The notes under the pieces were generated by a model. The model was not told where the DNA came from. It made no database searches and was given only the letters and a program-made list of their open reading frames with translations. From an uncultured Lachnospiraceae bacterium (lineage in GTDB: Bacteria > Bacillota > Clostridia > Lachnospirales > Lachnospiraceae): a DNA stretch of 64,000 nucleotides. The stretch spans positions 141,632 through 205,631 of the forward strand of contig CAJTWM010000003.1 in assembly GCA_910579805.1 (NCBI GenBank). Reading direction: 5' to 3'. The position numbers were made by a program, and so were the translations under genes. Shown here in pieces: positions 42,265 to 51,632 of this stretch (positions are counted from its first letter, which is position 1; every line of letters begins with the position of its first letter).

Positions 42265-42738
42265 ATGGAAAAGATCAGGCTGCGGGCAGCAGGGCAGATG
42301 GATGCAGAAGAACTTTTCGAGTGGAGAAATGAAGAAGAAACAAGAAAAAACTCGTTTTCTTCCGAACCGGTACAATGGGAAAACCATTTGAAATGGCTGG
42401 AGAAAAAACTTTCAGATAAGAATTGTTACTTTTATATTCTGACGGACGGCTCCAAGGATATGGGAACGATCCGTTTGGACGTAGAGCCTCAGACCCGTCA
42501 GGCAGCGGTCAGTTATAATATCAAAAGTTCCTGTCGGGGAAAAGGACTTGGCGGAAAGATTCTTTCGCTTGCGGAACAAAAGCTAAAAGAGCAAGAGGGA
42601 GAAATTCCAAAGAGAATAGAATTTCTAAGCGGAAGCGTCAAGCCGGAAAATAAAGCGTCCGCAAAATGTTTCTTGAAAAACGGGTATATGGTGGTGAAAC
42701 AGGATATGACAGAGATCGTATACCGGAAAAAATTATAA
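42265..42738 (+). CDS. GNAT family N-acetyltransferase
   Basis: A 157-residue acetyl-CoA-dependent acetyltransferase. The N terminus (RLRAAGQMDAEELFEWRNEE) is the WRN-type start seen in PseH/RimJ-like enzymes. The acetyl-CoA loop is SCRGKGLGGKIL, and VKPENKASAKCFLKNGY is the conserved last block. PseH-like proteins act on UDP-amino sugars, but no such pathway is adjacent, so the substrate remains open. Confidence 0.88.
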   Translation: MEKIRLRAAGQMDAEELFEWRNEEETRKNSFSSEPVQWENHLKWLEKKLSDKNCYFYILTDGSKDMGTIRLDVEPQTRQAAVSYNIKSSCRGKGLGGKILSLAEQKLKEQEGEIPKRIEFLSGSVKPENKASAKCFLKNGYMVVKQDMTEIVYRKKL

Positions 42739-42741
42739 TAG

Positions 42742-42797
42742 AAAGGCGCTGCAGAGGAATGATAAACCCGGCGGCGCCTTTTGTAATATTTTAATGG
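42742..42797 (+). terminator. Terminator after the GNAT gene
   Basis: An 11-bp stem with one mismatch (42742-42752 with 42771-42781) is followed by TTGTAATATTTT, located between convergent genes. Confidence 0.75.
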
Positions 42798-42806
42798 ATG
42801 TATGTT

Positions 42807-44672
42807 TTAATTTGATACGATATTTACATTTATCTGATATTTTAGTTCGTATAATTGTTGGTACGCTTCTTTCCGTCCTTTTACAAAGGCGCTGCGGATT
42901 GGATCAGTTATTTTTTTATCGCGGAGTCTTGCGGTCAATAAGGGCGAAAAACGTTTCCCTTCCAAGGCAATGGCATCCTGCACCGCCTCGTCGAATGTTT
43001 TTCTGACTCCTGTATAGAGCTGGGAGGAATGGGTTACATTTTCCAGCCAGTCAATCAATCCAATCAGGTCTACCATCTGCCGGTATGGGGACTCCAGACG
43101 TTTGAAAGAACTTGGGTATCCGCGCGAGCCGTCATACCATGAATGGTGGCCTAAAGCAATATCGGCATAACGTTCCGTAGAGGCGTGTTCTTTTAAGCGT
43201 ATTTTCCCCATTACCGTATGAAGGTGCGCCATTTCATATTCCTGATCAAACCAGTGCCTTACCGTGCGGGTATAAAGGCTTACAAAATTAATTTTTCCTG
43301 CGTCATGGAGGAGACCACACTCCATTGTATAGTCCAGTACGTCCTGTTTCTTTTTTTCCGCGTCTTGTATTTTCTGAATAAAATCAATATCGTCAAAAAA
43401 CGTAGGCTCTTCATTCATAATGATCTCGGCAAGTGTTTTAGCAGCTTTTCCTACGACATAGGAATGCACATAAATACTCGATGCAAAACGAATCATCATT
43501 TTTTTCAGAAACGTTCCATAAGAAAGGCTGTTTTCGGTTTCCAAAAAAGTAGAAGCCAACTGACTGAGATGAAAGAAAAGTTGTTCGTTTACGTTGGCGT
43601 CAGGGAAAGCGATAACATAATCCCATATCCTTTGATAAAGACTTTCGATATATTTTTTACGGTCCTGCATCCGTTCCGGATATTCCCGCAGATACTGACA
43701 ATAGAATGCAGGCAGGGAAATAAGGCCATACATGCTTTCCATAGAGAAATCCGCAGGATCCGCGGCATCCATCAGGTTTTCCATTCTGGTGAGAAAACTG
43801 TCTATGGTATCCAGTCCGCAGTGATATTCTATGGCATAATAAGAAAAAGTCGAGCGGACAGAAGGTTTTTTGTTTTGTTCTTCCGCTTCTTGGATCTGTT
43901 TCCCGTAAACAATATAAACGGAATCCATAATATCGGCTATATCCTGTGAGGTCATATTGTTGTTACGGCTATGGGACATACTGGAGGCTATTTGCTGATG
44001 AGTCATATAAATATATCGTTCCCATGGAAGTTCGGGGGTTTTTGCCTGATAGTCTTTATCCTGTAAAATCTGCAGGGTCAGTTTTCCCAAGCGGATCTTT
44101 TCACCGGAAGATCTGAACTGGCCCAGAGCCATATTGGCTCTGGAACGCAGTATGTATCCTTTGGTTTCGGAGTCCTCAATCTCATCATAGTATTTTAAAT
44201 ATGCCGCCGCTTCTGCAAAACAAAGACGCATTTTGGACATATATTTTTCGGTTTCCGAAAGATCCAGACCGATCATCTTATTACAGATATTATGATGTCC
44301 GATCCCCAGCCAGTATAATTCCCGAATGATGCCGTTCCGGTCTTTCGCCAGCCTTGCCCGGCTGAGTAATGCCTGATGTACCTGACAAAACAGTTCTGCG
44401 TCCAGTTCGTTGCGTCCGTCAATGAGGTTAGCGGCAAATTCCTGCAATTCTTCCAATTCCGTTTCCTTTGCTTCAAACATATGATCCAGCAAAGGAAATA
44501 AATGATTTCGCAACAATTCCATATTGCGCTCCACGATCTGTTCTACCCTTTGTTTTGTCAGGGATAGATCATGTAAGTATTCTTCAAAAGACTGGGTTTC
44601 TGATTTTTTTCGTGCTGTCAGTACAGAAATCCCTTTTAAATTGGCAATATATTCTTCCTGATATGGCTGCAT
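42807..44672 (-). CDS. HD-GYP-like signalling protein with helical sensor region
   Basis: A 621-residue cytoplasmic protein. Residues 1-420 are all-helical with no recognised family. Residues about 425-600 form an HD-GYP-like phosphohydrolase domain: CGLLHDAGKINF (HD), HTVMGKIRL, IALGHHSWYDGSRGYP (HH and GYP). The usual HHExxDGxGYP glutamate is replaced by Ser, and the spacing is looser than in classical c-di-GMP phosphodiesterases, so activity is uncertain. It lies 35 bases downstream of a hybrid histidine kinase gene on the same strand; the two are probably one signalling operon. Confidence 0.8.
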   Translation of the reverse strand: MQPYQEEYIANLKGISVLTARKKSETQSFEEYLHDLSLTKQRVEQIVERNMELLRNHLFPLLDHMFEAKETELEELQEFAANLIDGRNELDAELFCQVHQALLSRARLAKDRNGIIRELYWLGIGHHNICNKMIGLDLSETEKYMSKMRLCFAEAAAYLKYYDEIEDSETKGYILRSRANMALGQFRSSGEKIRLGKLTLQILQDKDYQAKTPELPWERYIYMTHQQIASSMSHSRNNNMTSQDIADIMDSVYIVYGKQIQEAEEQNKKPSVRSTFSYYAIEYHCGLDTIDSFLTRMENLMDAADPADFSMESMYGLISLPAFYCQYLREYPERMQDRKKYIESLYQRIWDYVIAFPDANVNEQLFFHLSQLASTFLETENSLSYGTFLKKMMIRFASSIYVHSYVVGKAAKTLAEIIMNEEPTFFDDIDFIQKIQDAEKKKQDVLDYTMECGLLHDAGKINFVSLYTRTVRHWFDQEYEMAHLHTVMGKIRLKEHASTERYADIALGHHSWYDGSRGYPSSFKRLESPYRQMVDLIGLIDWLENVTHSSQLYTGVRKTFDEAVQDAIALEGKRFSPLLTARLRDKKITDPIRSAFVKGRKEAYQQLYELKYQINVNIVSN

Positions 44673-44707
44673 GATTCGTTCCTTTTTCTCTTAATCCCAT
44701 CATTTTG

Positions 44708-46579
44708 TTATTTTAACCGTGTACGCAGGATTTCCTGCAGACGTTCCACATCTACCGGTTTGGATAAATGTTCGTTCATTCCTGCCTCTCTGGATAAGCG
44801 GATATCTTCTACAAATGCGTTTGCCGTCATAGCCACGATCCAAATATCTTTTGCATCCTGTCTGGACATGCTCCGTATCTGTCTGGTGGCTTCATATCCG
44901 TTCATAACAGGCATTTGGATATCCATAAAGATCAGATCGAAGTACTGTTCCGGCGACGCTTTGAAAATTTCTACTGCCCGCGCTCCGTTTTCCGCTTCTT
45001 CTACCTGTATTCCGATCAGGGATAGCAATTCTATGGCAATTTCTCTGTTTAACTCATTATCTTCTACTAACAGGACACGGTATTTGCTGTAATCTATTTT
45101 CTTCCCGGCATGCGTTTTTTTGTCGGAATGGCCGTTACCGATCAAATCGGACAAGATCGCAAACAGCCTGCTCTTAAAGAGGGGACACGGAACAAAAGCG
45201 TTTACGCCTACGCGCTCCGCGCGGTATTCGATCTGCGCCCAGTCGCCTTCCGAAACCAGTATGATCGGAAAATCCTGCCCGGCAAGCTGCCTTACATGGG
45301 CGGCCATTTCCAATATGGGGATATCCGGCAGTTCCTGACCTAATAGCATGGCGCATGGCATACGGTCTTCGTATTGTGCTTCTGTCAACCATGTAACGGC
45401 GTCCAGACCGCTTTTTATGCGGATCGGCTCTAAGCCGCCCTCTTGTAAAAAGCCTGCTATCTGTTCCGCGCGGTCGTCTTTTTCTTCTACGATCAATACG
45501 GTCTCTCCCTTGGGCAGAGCCAGAGTTTTCTGATCCTGAGACGCAATATGTATGGGAATGGATACACGGAAGACGCTGCCCTTTCCTTCTTTGCTTTCTA
45601 CTTCAATTTTTCCGTTCATGCGGTCCAGTATGTTTTTTACGATCGCCATACCAAGTCCGGTACCCTCGATCTTGCTGATGGTAGTATTGCTGACTCTTTC
45701 GAAAGGTAAAAATATTTTTGTCAAAAATTCTTCGCTCATGCCGATCCCGTTATCCTTGCATAAGAAATCCAGCCATACGGTATCTGTTTCTGACTCTCTT
45801 GGAGAACCGGTTTCTTCCAGATGCTGAGAGATCTTTACATGTATATTTCCTTCCGTCTGCGTATATTTTATAGCGTTTCCTATAATATTTACCAGAATCT
45901 GGCGCAGGCGGAGCGGATCGCCCAAAAGCTGTTCTTCGTAGATCTGTCCGATCTCCATATGGAAACTTTGGTTTTTCTGGGCAGCCTGCGGGCGGATAAT
46001 AATGGTGATATCGTGTACCATATCTGCCAGTGAAAATTCTTCTTCGCTCAAGGTAATACGCCCGCTGTCGATCCGGGACATATCCAGTACGTCGTTTACC
46101 AGACTCATCAGGTGGGTGGAGGCTGTCTGGATCTTTTGAAGGCAATCCTGCACCCTTGATTTTTCATCGATATGGGAAAGTCCGATGGACGTCATACCTA
46201 CGATGGCGTTCATCGGGGTACGGATATCGTGGGACATATTGGATAAAAAGCTGCTTTTTGCCTGATTTGCCGCCTCTGCCGCTTTTAGTGCGTCTTCTAA
46301 TGCTATATTCATCTGTTCCAGCTTAGAAATACGCTGCATACGGTTTTGGGCGGTATCCAGAATCCAAAGCTCATGATCGTCGTCAAGCCTGACCGGCACC
46401 ATTTCCAAACCGTTTATTACTCGGGTCGGATCCGTTGCAAGCAGTTCTTCGTTAGTCAGGCCCGTCATGGCGCATGCCCTGTCGTCGGCGTATAAGATTA
46501 TGAGTTGATTTCTGCTGTTCTGTTCTACGACAATATATCCCTTATTATCTTTAATACTGTTGTTTTCCATATTTTCCAT
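44708..46579 (-). CDS. Hybrid histidine kinase with pseudo-receiver and receiver
   Basis: A 623-residue soluble hybrid kinase. A small PAS-like N-terminal domain (15-95) is followed by a coiled coil. HisKA contains FLSNMSHDIRTPMNAIVG, and the HATPase contains NIIGNAIKYTQ, DNGIGM and GTGLGMAI. A first receiver-like domain lacks the phosphoacceptor Asp (AMLLGQELPD). A second, complete receiver has VLLVEDNELN, LIFMDIQMPVMNG and LSKPVD. ATG at 46579 with CGGAG upstream is chosen; the open frame to 46759 would run through the tRNA gene. The HD-GYP-like gene follows. Confidence 0.9.
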   Translation of the reverse strand: MENMENNSIKDNKGYIVVEQNSRNQLIILYADDRACAMTGLTNEELLATDPTRVINGLEMVPVRLDDDHELWILDTAQNRMQRISKLEQMNIALEDALKAAEAANQAKSSFLSNMSHDIRTPMNAIVGMTSIGLSHIDEKSRVQDCLQKIQTASTHLMSLVNDVLDMSRIDSGRITLSEEEFSLADMVHDITIIIRPQAAQKNQSFHMEIGQIYEEQLLGDPLRLRQILVNIIGNAIKYTQTEGNIHVKISQHLEETGSPRESETDTVWLDFLCKDNGIGMSEEFLTKIFLPFERVSNTTISKIEGTGLGMAIVKNILDRMNGKIEVESKEGKGSVFRVSIPIHIASQDQKTLALPKGETVLIVEEKDDRAEQIAGFLQEGGLEPIRIKSGLDAVTWLTEAQYEDRMPCAMLLGQELPDIPILEMAAHVRQLAGQDFPIILVSEGDWAQIEYRAERVGVNAFVPCPLFKSRLFAILSDLIGNGHSDKKTHAGKKIDYSKYRVLLVEDNELNREIAIELLSLIGIQVEEAENGARAVEIFKASPEQYFDLIFMDIQMPVMNGYEATRQIRSMSRQDAKDIWIVAMTANAFVEDIRLSREAGMNEHLSKPVDVERLQEILRTRLK

Positions 46580-46650
46580 TTGCAAACTCCGTTCCCTATC
46601 ATTTATAGAATTATACCATATCTTTTTAAAAACAACCATTTTCTTATACG

Positions 46651-46697
46651 AAAAAATCTCCAAAGCTATAGAATATACATATAACCTTGGAGATTTA
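46651..46697 (-). terminator. Terminator of the tRNA-Pro gene
   Basis: A 12-bp stem with one mismatch (46654-46665 with 46685-46696) is followed on the minus strand by TTTTTT. It directly follows the tRNA gene. Confidence 0.75.
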
Positions 46698-46701
46698 AAA
46701 A

Positions 46702-46775
46702 TCGATGCGACAGGATTTGAACCTGCGACCTCTGCGTCCCGAACGCAGCGCTCTACCAAGCTGAGCCACGCATCG
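46702..46775 (-). tRNA. tRNA-Pro (CGG anticodon)
   Basis: A complete cloverleaf can be drawn on the minus strand: acceptor CGATGCG/CGCATCG, D arm GCTC-AGCTTGGTA-GAGC, anticodon arm CTGCG-TTCGGGA-CGCAG, T arm GCAGG-TTCAAAT-CCTGT, and discriminator A. The loop places CGG at positions 34-36, which reads CCG (Pro). CCA is not encoded. Confidence 0.96.
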
Positions 46776-46932
46776 ATACTTTAAAACAACCATAAAAAAT
46801 GATACAATAAAAATATCAACTTGTCAATTGGTTAATTGATAAAATAATGGAAATCAAGTAAAATATATTTTTGTTTCTTATAATTTATGGATCATAGGAA
46901 TGATAAGAAAGGAAAATTGGGAAATAAAGGAT

Positions 46933-48306
46933 ATGAAAAAGGATTTGACACAGGGCAGCGTAACAAAGACTTTATTATTGTTTTCGGGTCCCATGATCTT
47001 GGGAAATCTTTTGCAGCAGTGTTATAATATCGCCGATACGCTGATCGTGGGGAAATTTTTAGGGCCGGATGCGTTAGCGGCGGTAGGATCGGCTTATACG
47101 CTGATGACTTTTTTAACTTCTATCATTATCGGTTTATGTATGGGCAGCGGCGCTGTTTTTTCAGTGTATTTTGGTAAGAAGGAAAAACAGCGGATGAAGG
47201 ACAGTATAGCTGCTGCGTTTTTGTTTATCTTTTTAGTAACGGTGGCGATGAATGCGGTGATATTTGCCGGACTTCATCCGATCCTTCGTATGCTTCAGGT
47301 ACCTGCGGATATTTATGGTTTGATGCAGGAATATGTGTGGATCATTTTCTGCGGGATTGTTTTTGTATTTCTTTATAATTATTTTTCATTTCTTCTGCGT
47401 TCCGTCGGAAATTCTGTCGTACCCCTCGTTTTTTTGGGAGCTGCGGCGGTTCTTAACATCGGACTGGACGTTTTGTTTGTAATGGTGTGGAATAGGGGAG
47501 TCGGCGGCGCGGCATTTGCCACGGTTCTGGCGCAGGCGGTATCGGGAATCGGGATCGGCGTCTATGTTTGGTTCAGGGAACCGGAGCTTCGTCCCGGGAG
47601 GAAGGAATTTTCAATAAAAAGAAATATAATGACGGAGGTCATGCGGCATTCTGTGGCGGCGTGTATCCAACAGTCCGTTATGAATTTTGGCATTCTGATG
47701 ATACAGGGTCTGGTAAACAGTTTTGGCACGGCGGTTATGGCGGCGTTTGCGGCGGCGGTGAAGATCGATTCCTTTGCGTATATGCCTGCGCAGGAATTTG
47801 GAAATGCCTTTTCTCTTTTTATTTCCCAAAATCACGGCGGAGGAAAAAAAGAGAGAGTCAGGGAAGGGATCGGACAGGCCGCAAAAATTTCCGTGTGTTT
47901 CTGTCTGGCGGTTTCTGCGGCGATCTTTTTATTTGCCCCATATCTGATGCAGATTTTTGTGAACGGCAGGGAGACGCGGATCATAGAGATAGGCACGGAG
48001 TATTTAAGGATAGAAGGGGCTTTTTACTGTGGGATCGGTTTACTGTTTTTGCTGTACGGATTTTACCGGGGTGTGGAAAAACCGGAAATGTCTTTGGTAC
48101 TTACGGTGATCTCTTTGGGAACGAGGGTAGCCCTTGCTTATCTTTTGGCGCCCATTCCGGCGATAGGTGTGAAAGGGATATGGTGGGCAATTCCCATCGG
48201 CTGGTTTTTGGCGGATGCAGCAGGAATGATTTATATGAGGCATAAAAGGCTTTATGTGCGGATGGATACAACAGGGAGCGGCCATGAGACGGCCGGCAAT
48301 GGATAA
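46933..48306 (+). CDS. MATE family efflux transporter (2 of 3)
   Basis: A roughly 457-residue membrane exporter with twelve hydrophobic segments and the MATE signature TLLLFSGPMILGNLLQQCYNIAD. Loop motifs NSVVPLVFLGAAAVLNIGLD and SFGTAVMAAFAAAVKIDSFAYMPAQEFGNA are typical. The ATG at 46933 (MKKDLTQGSV) matches usual MATE N termini; a further ATG at 46900 is possible. An AlkD-like gene follows on the same strand. Confidence 0.92.
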   Translation: MKKDLTQGSVTKTLLLFSGPMILGNLLQQCYNIADTLIVGKFLGPDALAAVGSAYTLMTFLTSIIIGLCMGSGAVFSVYFGKKEKQRMKDSIAAAFLFIFLVTVAMNAVIFAGLHPILRMLQVPADIYGLMQEYVWIIFCGIVFVFLYNYFSFLLRSVGNSVVPLVFLGAAAVLNIGLDVLFVMVWNRGVGGAAFATVLAQAVSGIGIGVYVWFREPELRPGRKEFSIKRNIMTEVMRHSVAACIQQSVMNFGILMIQGLVNSFGTAVMAAFAAAVKIDSFAYMPAQEFGNAFSLFISQNHGGGKKERVREGIGQAAKISVCFCLAVSAAIFLFAPYLMQIFVNGRETRIIEIGTEYLRIEGAFYCGIGLLFLLYGFYRGVEKPEMSLVLTVISLGTRVALAYLLAPIPAIGVKGIWWAIPIGWFLADAAGMIYMRHKRLYVRMDTTGSGHETAGNG

Positions 48307-48367
48307 CAAACGGGTAACATATTAGGAATATATAGGAATCAGACCGGAACAGGAAGGGGGAGCGCAT

Positions 48368-49105
48368 ATGTGCGGAGAAGGCGGAGTACAAGAAAGAGCA
48401 GGGGGAGAGGCGCGGCGGCAGGTCAGGGCGCAGCTTTTGGAATTGGCGGATCCTTCCTATCGGCAGTTCAGTTCCAGACTACTGCCCGGAACGGAACGGA
48501 TTCTGGGCGTCAGGCTTCCTCTTTTAAGAAAACTGGTAAAGCAACAGTTAAAAAAAGACTGGAGGGCTTACTTGGAGGAAGAGGGGCCGGCTGATGATCA
48601 AGAATTGTTTGAAGAGATTATGTTTCAGGGGATGCTGATCGGGTATGCGCCGCTTGGACTTGAAGAGAGATTTTCGTATTTGGACCGGTTCATCCCGAAG
48701 ATTGATAACTGGTCGGTGTGCGACAGCGTTTGTACGACCATGAAATTTGCAAAAGAGTATCCGGAGGAGACTTGGGATTTTCTGCAGAAATATGTCCATG
48801 GCGGGAAAGAATATGGAATCCGTTTTGCGGTAGTTATGTATATTTATTACTTTATCAGAGAGGATTATTTCAGGGAAGTATTGAAGGAACTGAATGGGAT
48901 CGGACATCCGGCATATTATGTTAAAATGGCGGTTGCATGGGCAGTTTCTATGTGTTATGTTTTTAATACGGAGGAAACGGAGGCTTTTTTAGAAACCTGC
49001 GGGCTGGATGACTTTACTTATAACAAATCCATACAGAAGATCATAGAATCCCGACAGGTGGACCGGCAGGAAAAAGAAAAGTTAAGAGGCCGGAAACGGA
49101 AGTAA
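48368..49105 (+). CDS. DNA alkylation repair protein, AlkD-like
   Basis: A 245-residue HEAT-repeat protein of the AlkD family, DNA glycosylases for alkylated purines. Patterns fitting the family are RILGVRLPLLRKLVKQQLK, DRFIPKIDNWSVCDSVCTTMKFA, and EYGIRFAVVMYIYYFI. The IDNWxxxD block that lines the AlkD active site is present. It has an AGGGGGAGC ribosome site just upstream, and the tail is basic (KLRGRKRK). Confidence 0.9.
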   Translation: MCGEGGVQERAGGEARRQVRAQLLELADPSYRQFSSRLLPGTERILGVRLPLLRKLVKQQLKKDWRAYLEEEGPADDQELFEEIMFQGMLIGYAPLGLEERFSYLDRFIPKIDNWSVCDSVCTTMKFAKEYPEETWDFLQKYVHGGKEYGIRFAVVMYIYYFIREDYFREVLKELNGIGHPAYYVKMAVAWAVSMCYVFNTEETEAFLETCGLDDFTYNKSIQKIIESRQVDRQEKEKLRGRKRK

Positions 49106-49161
49106 CGGGGGGACTAACCGTCCCATATTTAGGAAAATAAGAAAGAGAAGAGGATAAGGTA

Positions 49162-51243
49162 TTGAAAGCAAAGCAGTTTGGGAAAGGGTATTATAAAACA
49201 TTTAGGGCGGGCATTGAAAGAGAATGGGTGACGACAAACGGCGTAGGCGGCTATGCGGGGAGCTCGCTGATCGGCGCAAATACAAGGAAACATCACGGGC
49301 TTTTGATTGCCAGCCTTCATGCGCCGACGGAACGTTTTATGGTCTTGTCTAAGATCAATGAAACCGTCAGGGTAAACGGGAAGGAATATCGTCTTGCCGC
49401 AACCCAGCGTAAGGGCGGAATCTATGAAGAAGGACAAAAATATCTACAGCGTTTCATTTATGATGAACTTCCTCAGTTCATTTATGAAACCGAGGGGATC
49501 TTCCTTACTAAAACGATCAGTTTTGAGTACGGGAAGAACACGATTGCGGTGGGATATGAAGTTGTGAACGGTATGCATGAAACGGAGATCGGCTTTGTGC
49601 CGCTGTTTAATTTTAGGGATCATAATAATGGAAGTGAAGAGAAAGATTTGGTATTCGATACGGATCTGAAAGGTCAGACCTTGTCTCTGATTCCTAAAAC
49701 CGTTCAAAATCCTGTAACGATCCGGTTTTATGCCAGCGAGGGGATATATGAGGAGAGGAAAGAGATCTACGATAGGGATATGGAGCTGCAGACGGAGATC
49801 GATACGGGAATGTCCAGCATCGACAATAATTTTACTCCCTATGAAATAAAGATCAAATGCAGGCCTTTTGAAACGAAAAAGTTTTCTTTTATCTGTACGA
49901 TAGAGGAGGATTTTTGCAAGGATGCGTTTCAGACGATAGAGGCGAACCGCAAAAGGATCCGGAACCTGATCAAAAAGGCGGACTGGAATGATGATTTTGC
50001 AGATGCACTGGTTCAGGCGGCGGATCAGTTTATTGTGGACAGGCAGTCTACCGGATTTAAGACTGTGCTTGCCGGACTTCCTTGGTTTACCGATTGGGGA
50101 AGGGATACGATGATCGCTTTGCAGGGTCTGACTCTCTGCACAAAACGGTTTGAGGACGCGAGAGGGATCTTGAAAACCTTTGCCCGTTATGTACATCATG
50201 GGCTTGTGCCGAATATGTTCCCGGATGAAGGGCTTGAACCTCTTTATAATACGGTGGACGCTTCGCTTTGGTATTTTTATTCCGTTTATAAATATTTGGA
50301 ATATACGGATACAGAGAAGGATTATGAATTTATAAAAAATGAGATTTATCCTACCTTGAAAATCATTGTCCAGAGTTATAAAACAGGAACGGATTTTTCC
50401 ATTTATATGGAAGAGGACGGTCTGATCCATGCAGGCGGCGGTTTCGATCAGGTAACGTGGATGGATGTGCGGGTAGGAGAGTGGGTAGTGACTCCAAGGC
50501 ACGGAAAACCGGTGGAGATCAATGCGTTATGGTACAATGCGTTGAAAGTGATGGAAGAGCTTGCAAAAAGATTTGAGGATACGGGAGAGCCGGCGGAAGA
50601 ATACGGTAAGCTTGCAGACCGGGTCAAAGTTTCGTTTTGTGAACGCTTTTGGAATGAAGAAGCGGGCTGTCTTTATGACGTAGTAGACGAGGAAACGATA
50701 GGAAATGGAGACGTCCGGAAGGAAAACAATCCGCGGGGGAACAATTCTCAAAAGGCGGTACGGGACAATGCACAAATCCGTCCCAATCAGATATGGGCGG
50801 TTTCCCTCCCCTTTACCATGCTGCCGTTAGAAAAAGAAAAACAGGTCGTGGATACGGTGGCGGCCCATTTATATGCCAGTTATGGTCTGCGTTCCCTGTC
50901 TCCGGAAGACGAGGCATATAAAGGGATCTATTTTGGGGAACTGCATGACCGGGACGCGGCCTATCATCAAGGGACCGTATGGGCCTTTCCTTTAGGCGGA
51001 TTTATCAGCGCTTATGTAAAGGTATATGGAAATACAAAAGAAGGCCGTGCAAATGCAAAGAGATGGATCGCACCGCTGGAAGATCATTTGACGGACGGCT
51101 GTATCGGTTCCATCGCGGAGATATTTGACGGGGACGAACCCCATATCTCAAGAGGGTGTTATGCTCAGGCATGGAGCGTGGGCGAAGCTTTGAGGGCATA
51201 TACGGAAGATATTTTGGGTGGTAAAGCGGGAATGAATTTTTAA
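49162..51243 (+). CDS. Glycogen debranching enzyme (amylo-alpha-1,6-glucosidase, GH133)
   Basis: A 693-residue cytoplasmic debranching enzyme. The N-terminal GDE domain (about 1-250) begins EWVTTNGVGGYAGSSLIGAN, then TRKHHGLLIAS. The C-terminal GH133 (alpha/alpha)6 domain (about 275-690) contains GLPWFTDWGRDTMIALQGLT, VPNMFPDEGLEPLYNTVDAS, and the late block AIAEIFDGD-like GSIAEIFDGDEPHISRGCYA. It uses a TTG start after AAGAGGATAAGG. Low-efficiency TTG initiation could limit expression. A strong terminator follows. Confidence 0.93.
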   Translation: MKAKQFGKGYYKTFRAGIEREWVTTNGVGGYAGSSLIGANTRKHHGLLIASLHAPTERFMVLSKINETVRVNGKEYRLAATQRKGGIYEEGQKYLQRFIYDELPQFIYETEGIFLTKTISFEYGKNTIAVGYEVVNGMHETEIGFVPLFNFRDHNNGSEEKDLVFDTDLKGQTLSLIPKTVQNPVTIRFYASEGIYEERKEIYDRDMELQTEIDTGMSSIDNNFTPYEIKIKCRPFETKKFSFICTIEEDFCKDAFQTIEANRKRIRNLIKKADWNDDFADALVQAADQFIVDRQSTGFKTVLAGLPWFTDWGRDTMIALQGLTLCTKRFEDARGILKTFARYVHHGLVPNMFPDEGLEPLYNTVDASLWYFYSVYKYLEYTDTEKDYEFIKNEIYPTLKIIVQSYKTGTDFSIYMEEDGLIHAGGGFDQVTWMDVRVGEWVVTPRHGKPVEINALWYNALKVMEELAKRFEDTGEPAEEYGKLADRVKVSFCERFWNEEAGCLYDVVDEETIGNGDVRKENNPRGNNSQKAVRDNAQIRPNQIWAVSLPFTMLPLEKEKQVVDTVAAHLYASYGLRSLSPEDEAYKGIYFGELHDRDAAYHQGTVWAFPLGGFISAYVKVYGNTKEGRANAKRWIAPLEDHLTDGCIGSIAEIFDGDEPHISRGCYAQAWSVGEALRAYTEDILGGKAGMNF

Positions 51244-51287
51244 ATGGATAAAGTATTAGGACAGATTGGAAGATAAGATAATAGAAG

Positions 51288-51337
51288 AAGGCGCTCTAAA
51301 AGTTACTTTGTAGTTTTTAGAAGCGCTTTCTTTTTTA
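51288..51337 (+). terminator. Terminator after the debranching enzyme gene
   Basis: A 13-bp imperfect stem (51288-51301 with about 51314-51329) is followed by CTTTTTT. Confidence 0.75.
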
Positions 51338-51463
51338 AATTTTTTATATTTAATAAATTAACTAAAATATTTTAGATATTACTTCAACTATAACCTTTCT
51401 TATCAAAATTCATAAAATGAAAACTAATTTAGCAATTTATAAAGTAAAAAGTTGAAAATCTAA

Positions 51464-51492
51464 TTGACACAAACAAAGATTCATTATACATT
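51464..51492 (+). promoter_or_regulatory. Promoter of the giant GH43 gene
   Basis: A perfect TTGACA (51464-51469) with a 17-base spacer to TACATT (51487-51492). An alternative -10 TATACA at 51485 has a 15-base spacer. The leader to the ATG is about 135 bases. Confidence 0.6.
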
Positions 51493-51632
51493 ATAAATAT
51501 CAAGTACCGGTTTTCGAATATCAAAATATAAATATTGCACAAATTGACTATGTTTTTGAAAAACATTTTAGTAAATTTTCGTTGCAAAGATATTCCTAAA
51601 CTATTTTAGAATTTTAGAAACAGGAGGTAGGA

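Larger units (their letters stand above)
51244..51632. other. AT-rich intergenic region upstream of the giant GH43 gene
   Basis: A 389-base gap. It contains the terminator of the debranching gene (51288-51337) and the promoter of the GH43 gene (51464-51492). The remaining very AT-rich leader of about 120 bases shows no gene or known riboswitch. Confidence 0.6.

Noticed and set aside
46580..46759. N-terminal extension of the hybrid kinase frame
   Set aside because: It would translate the tRNA-Pro gene; the ATG at 46579 has its own CGGAG ribosome site.
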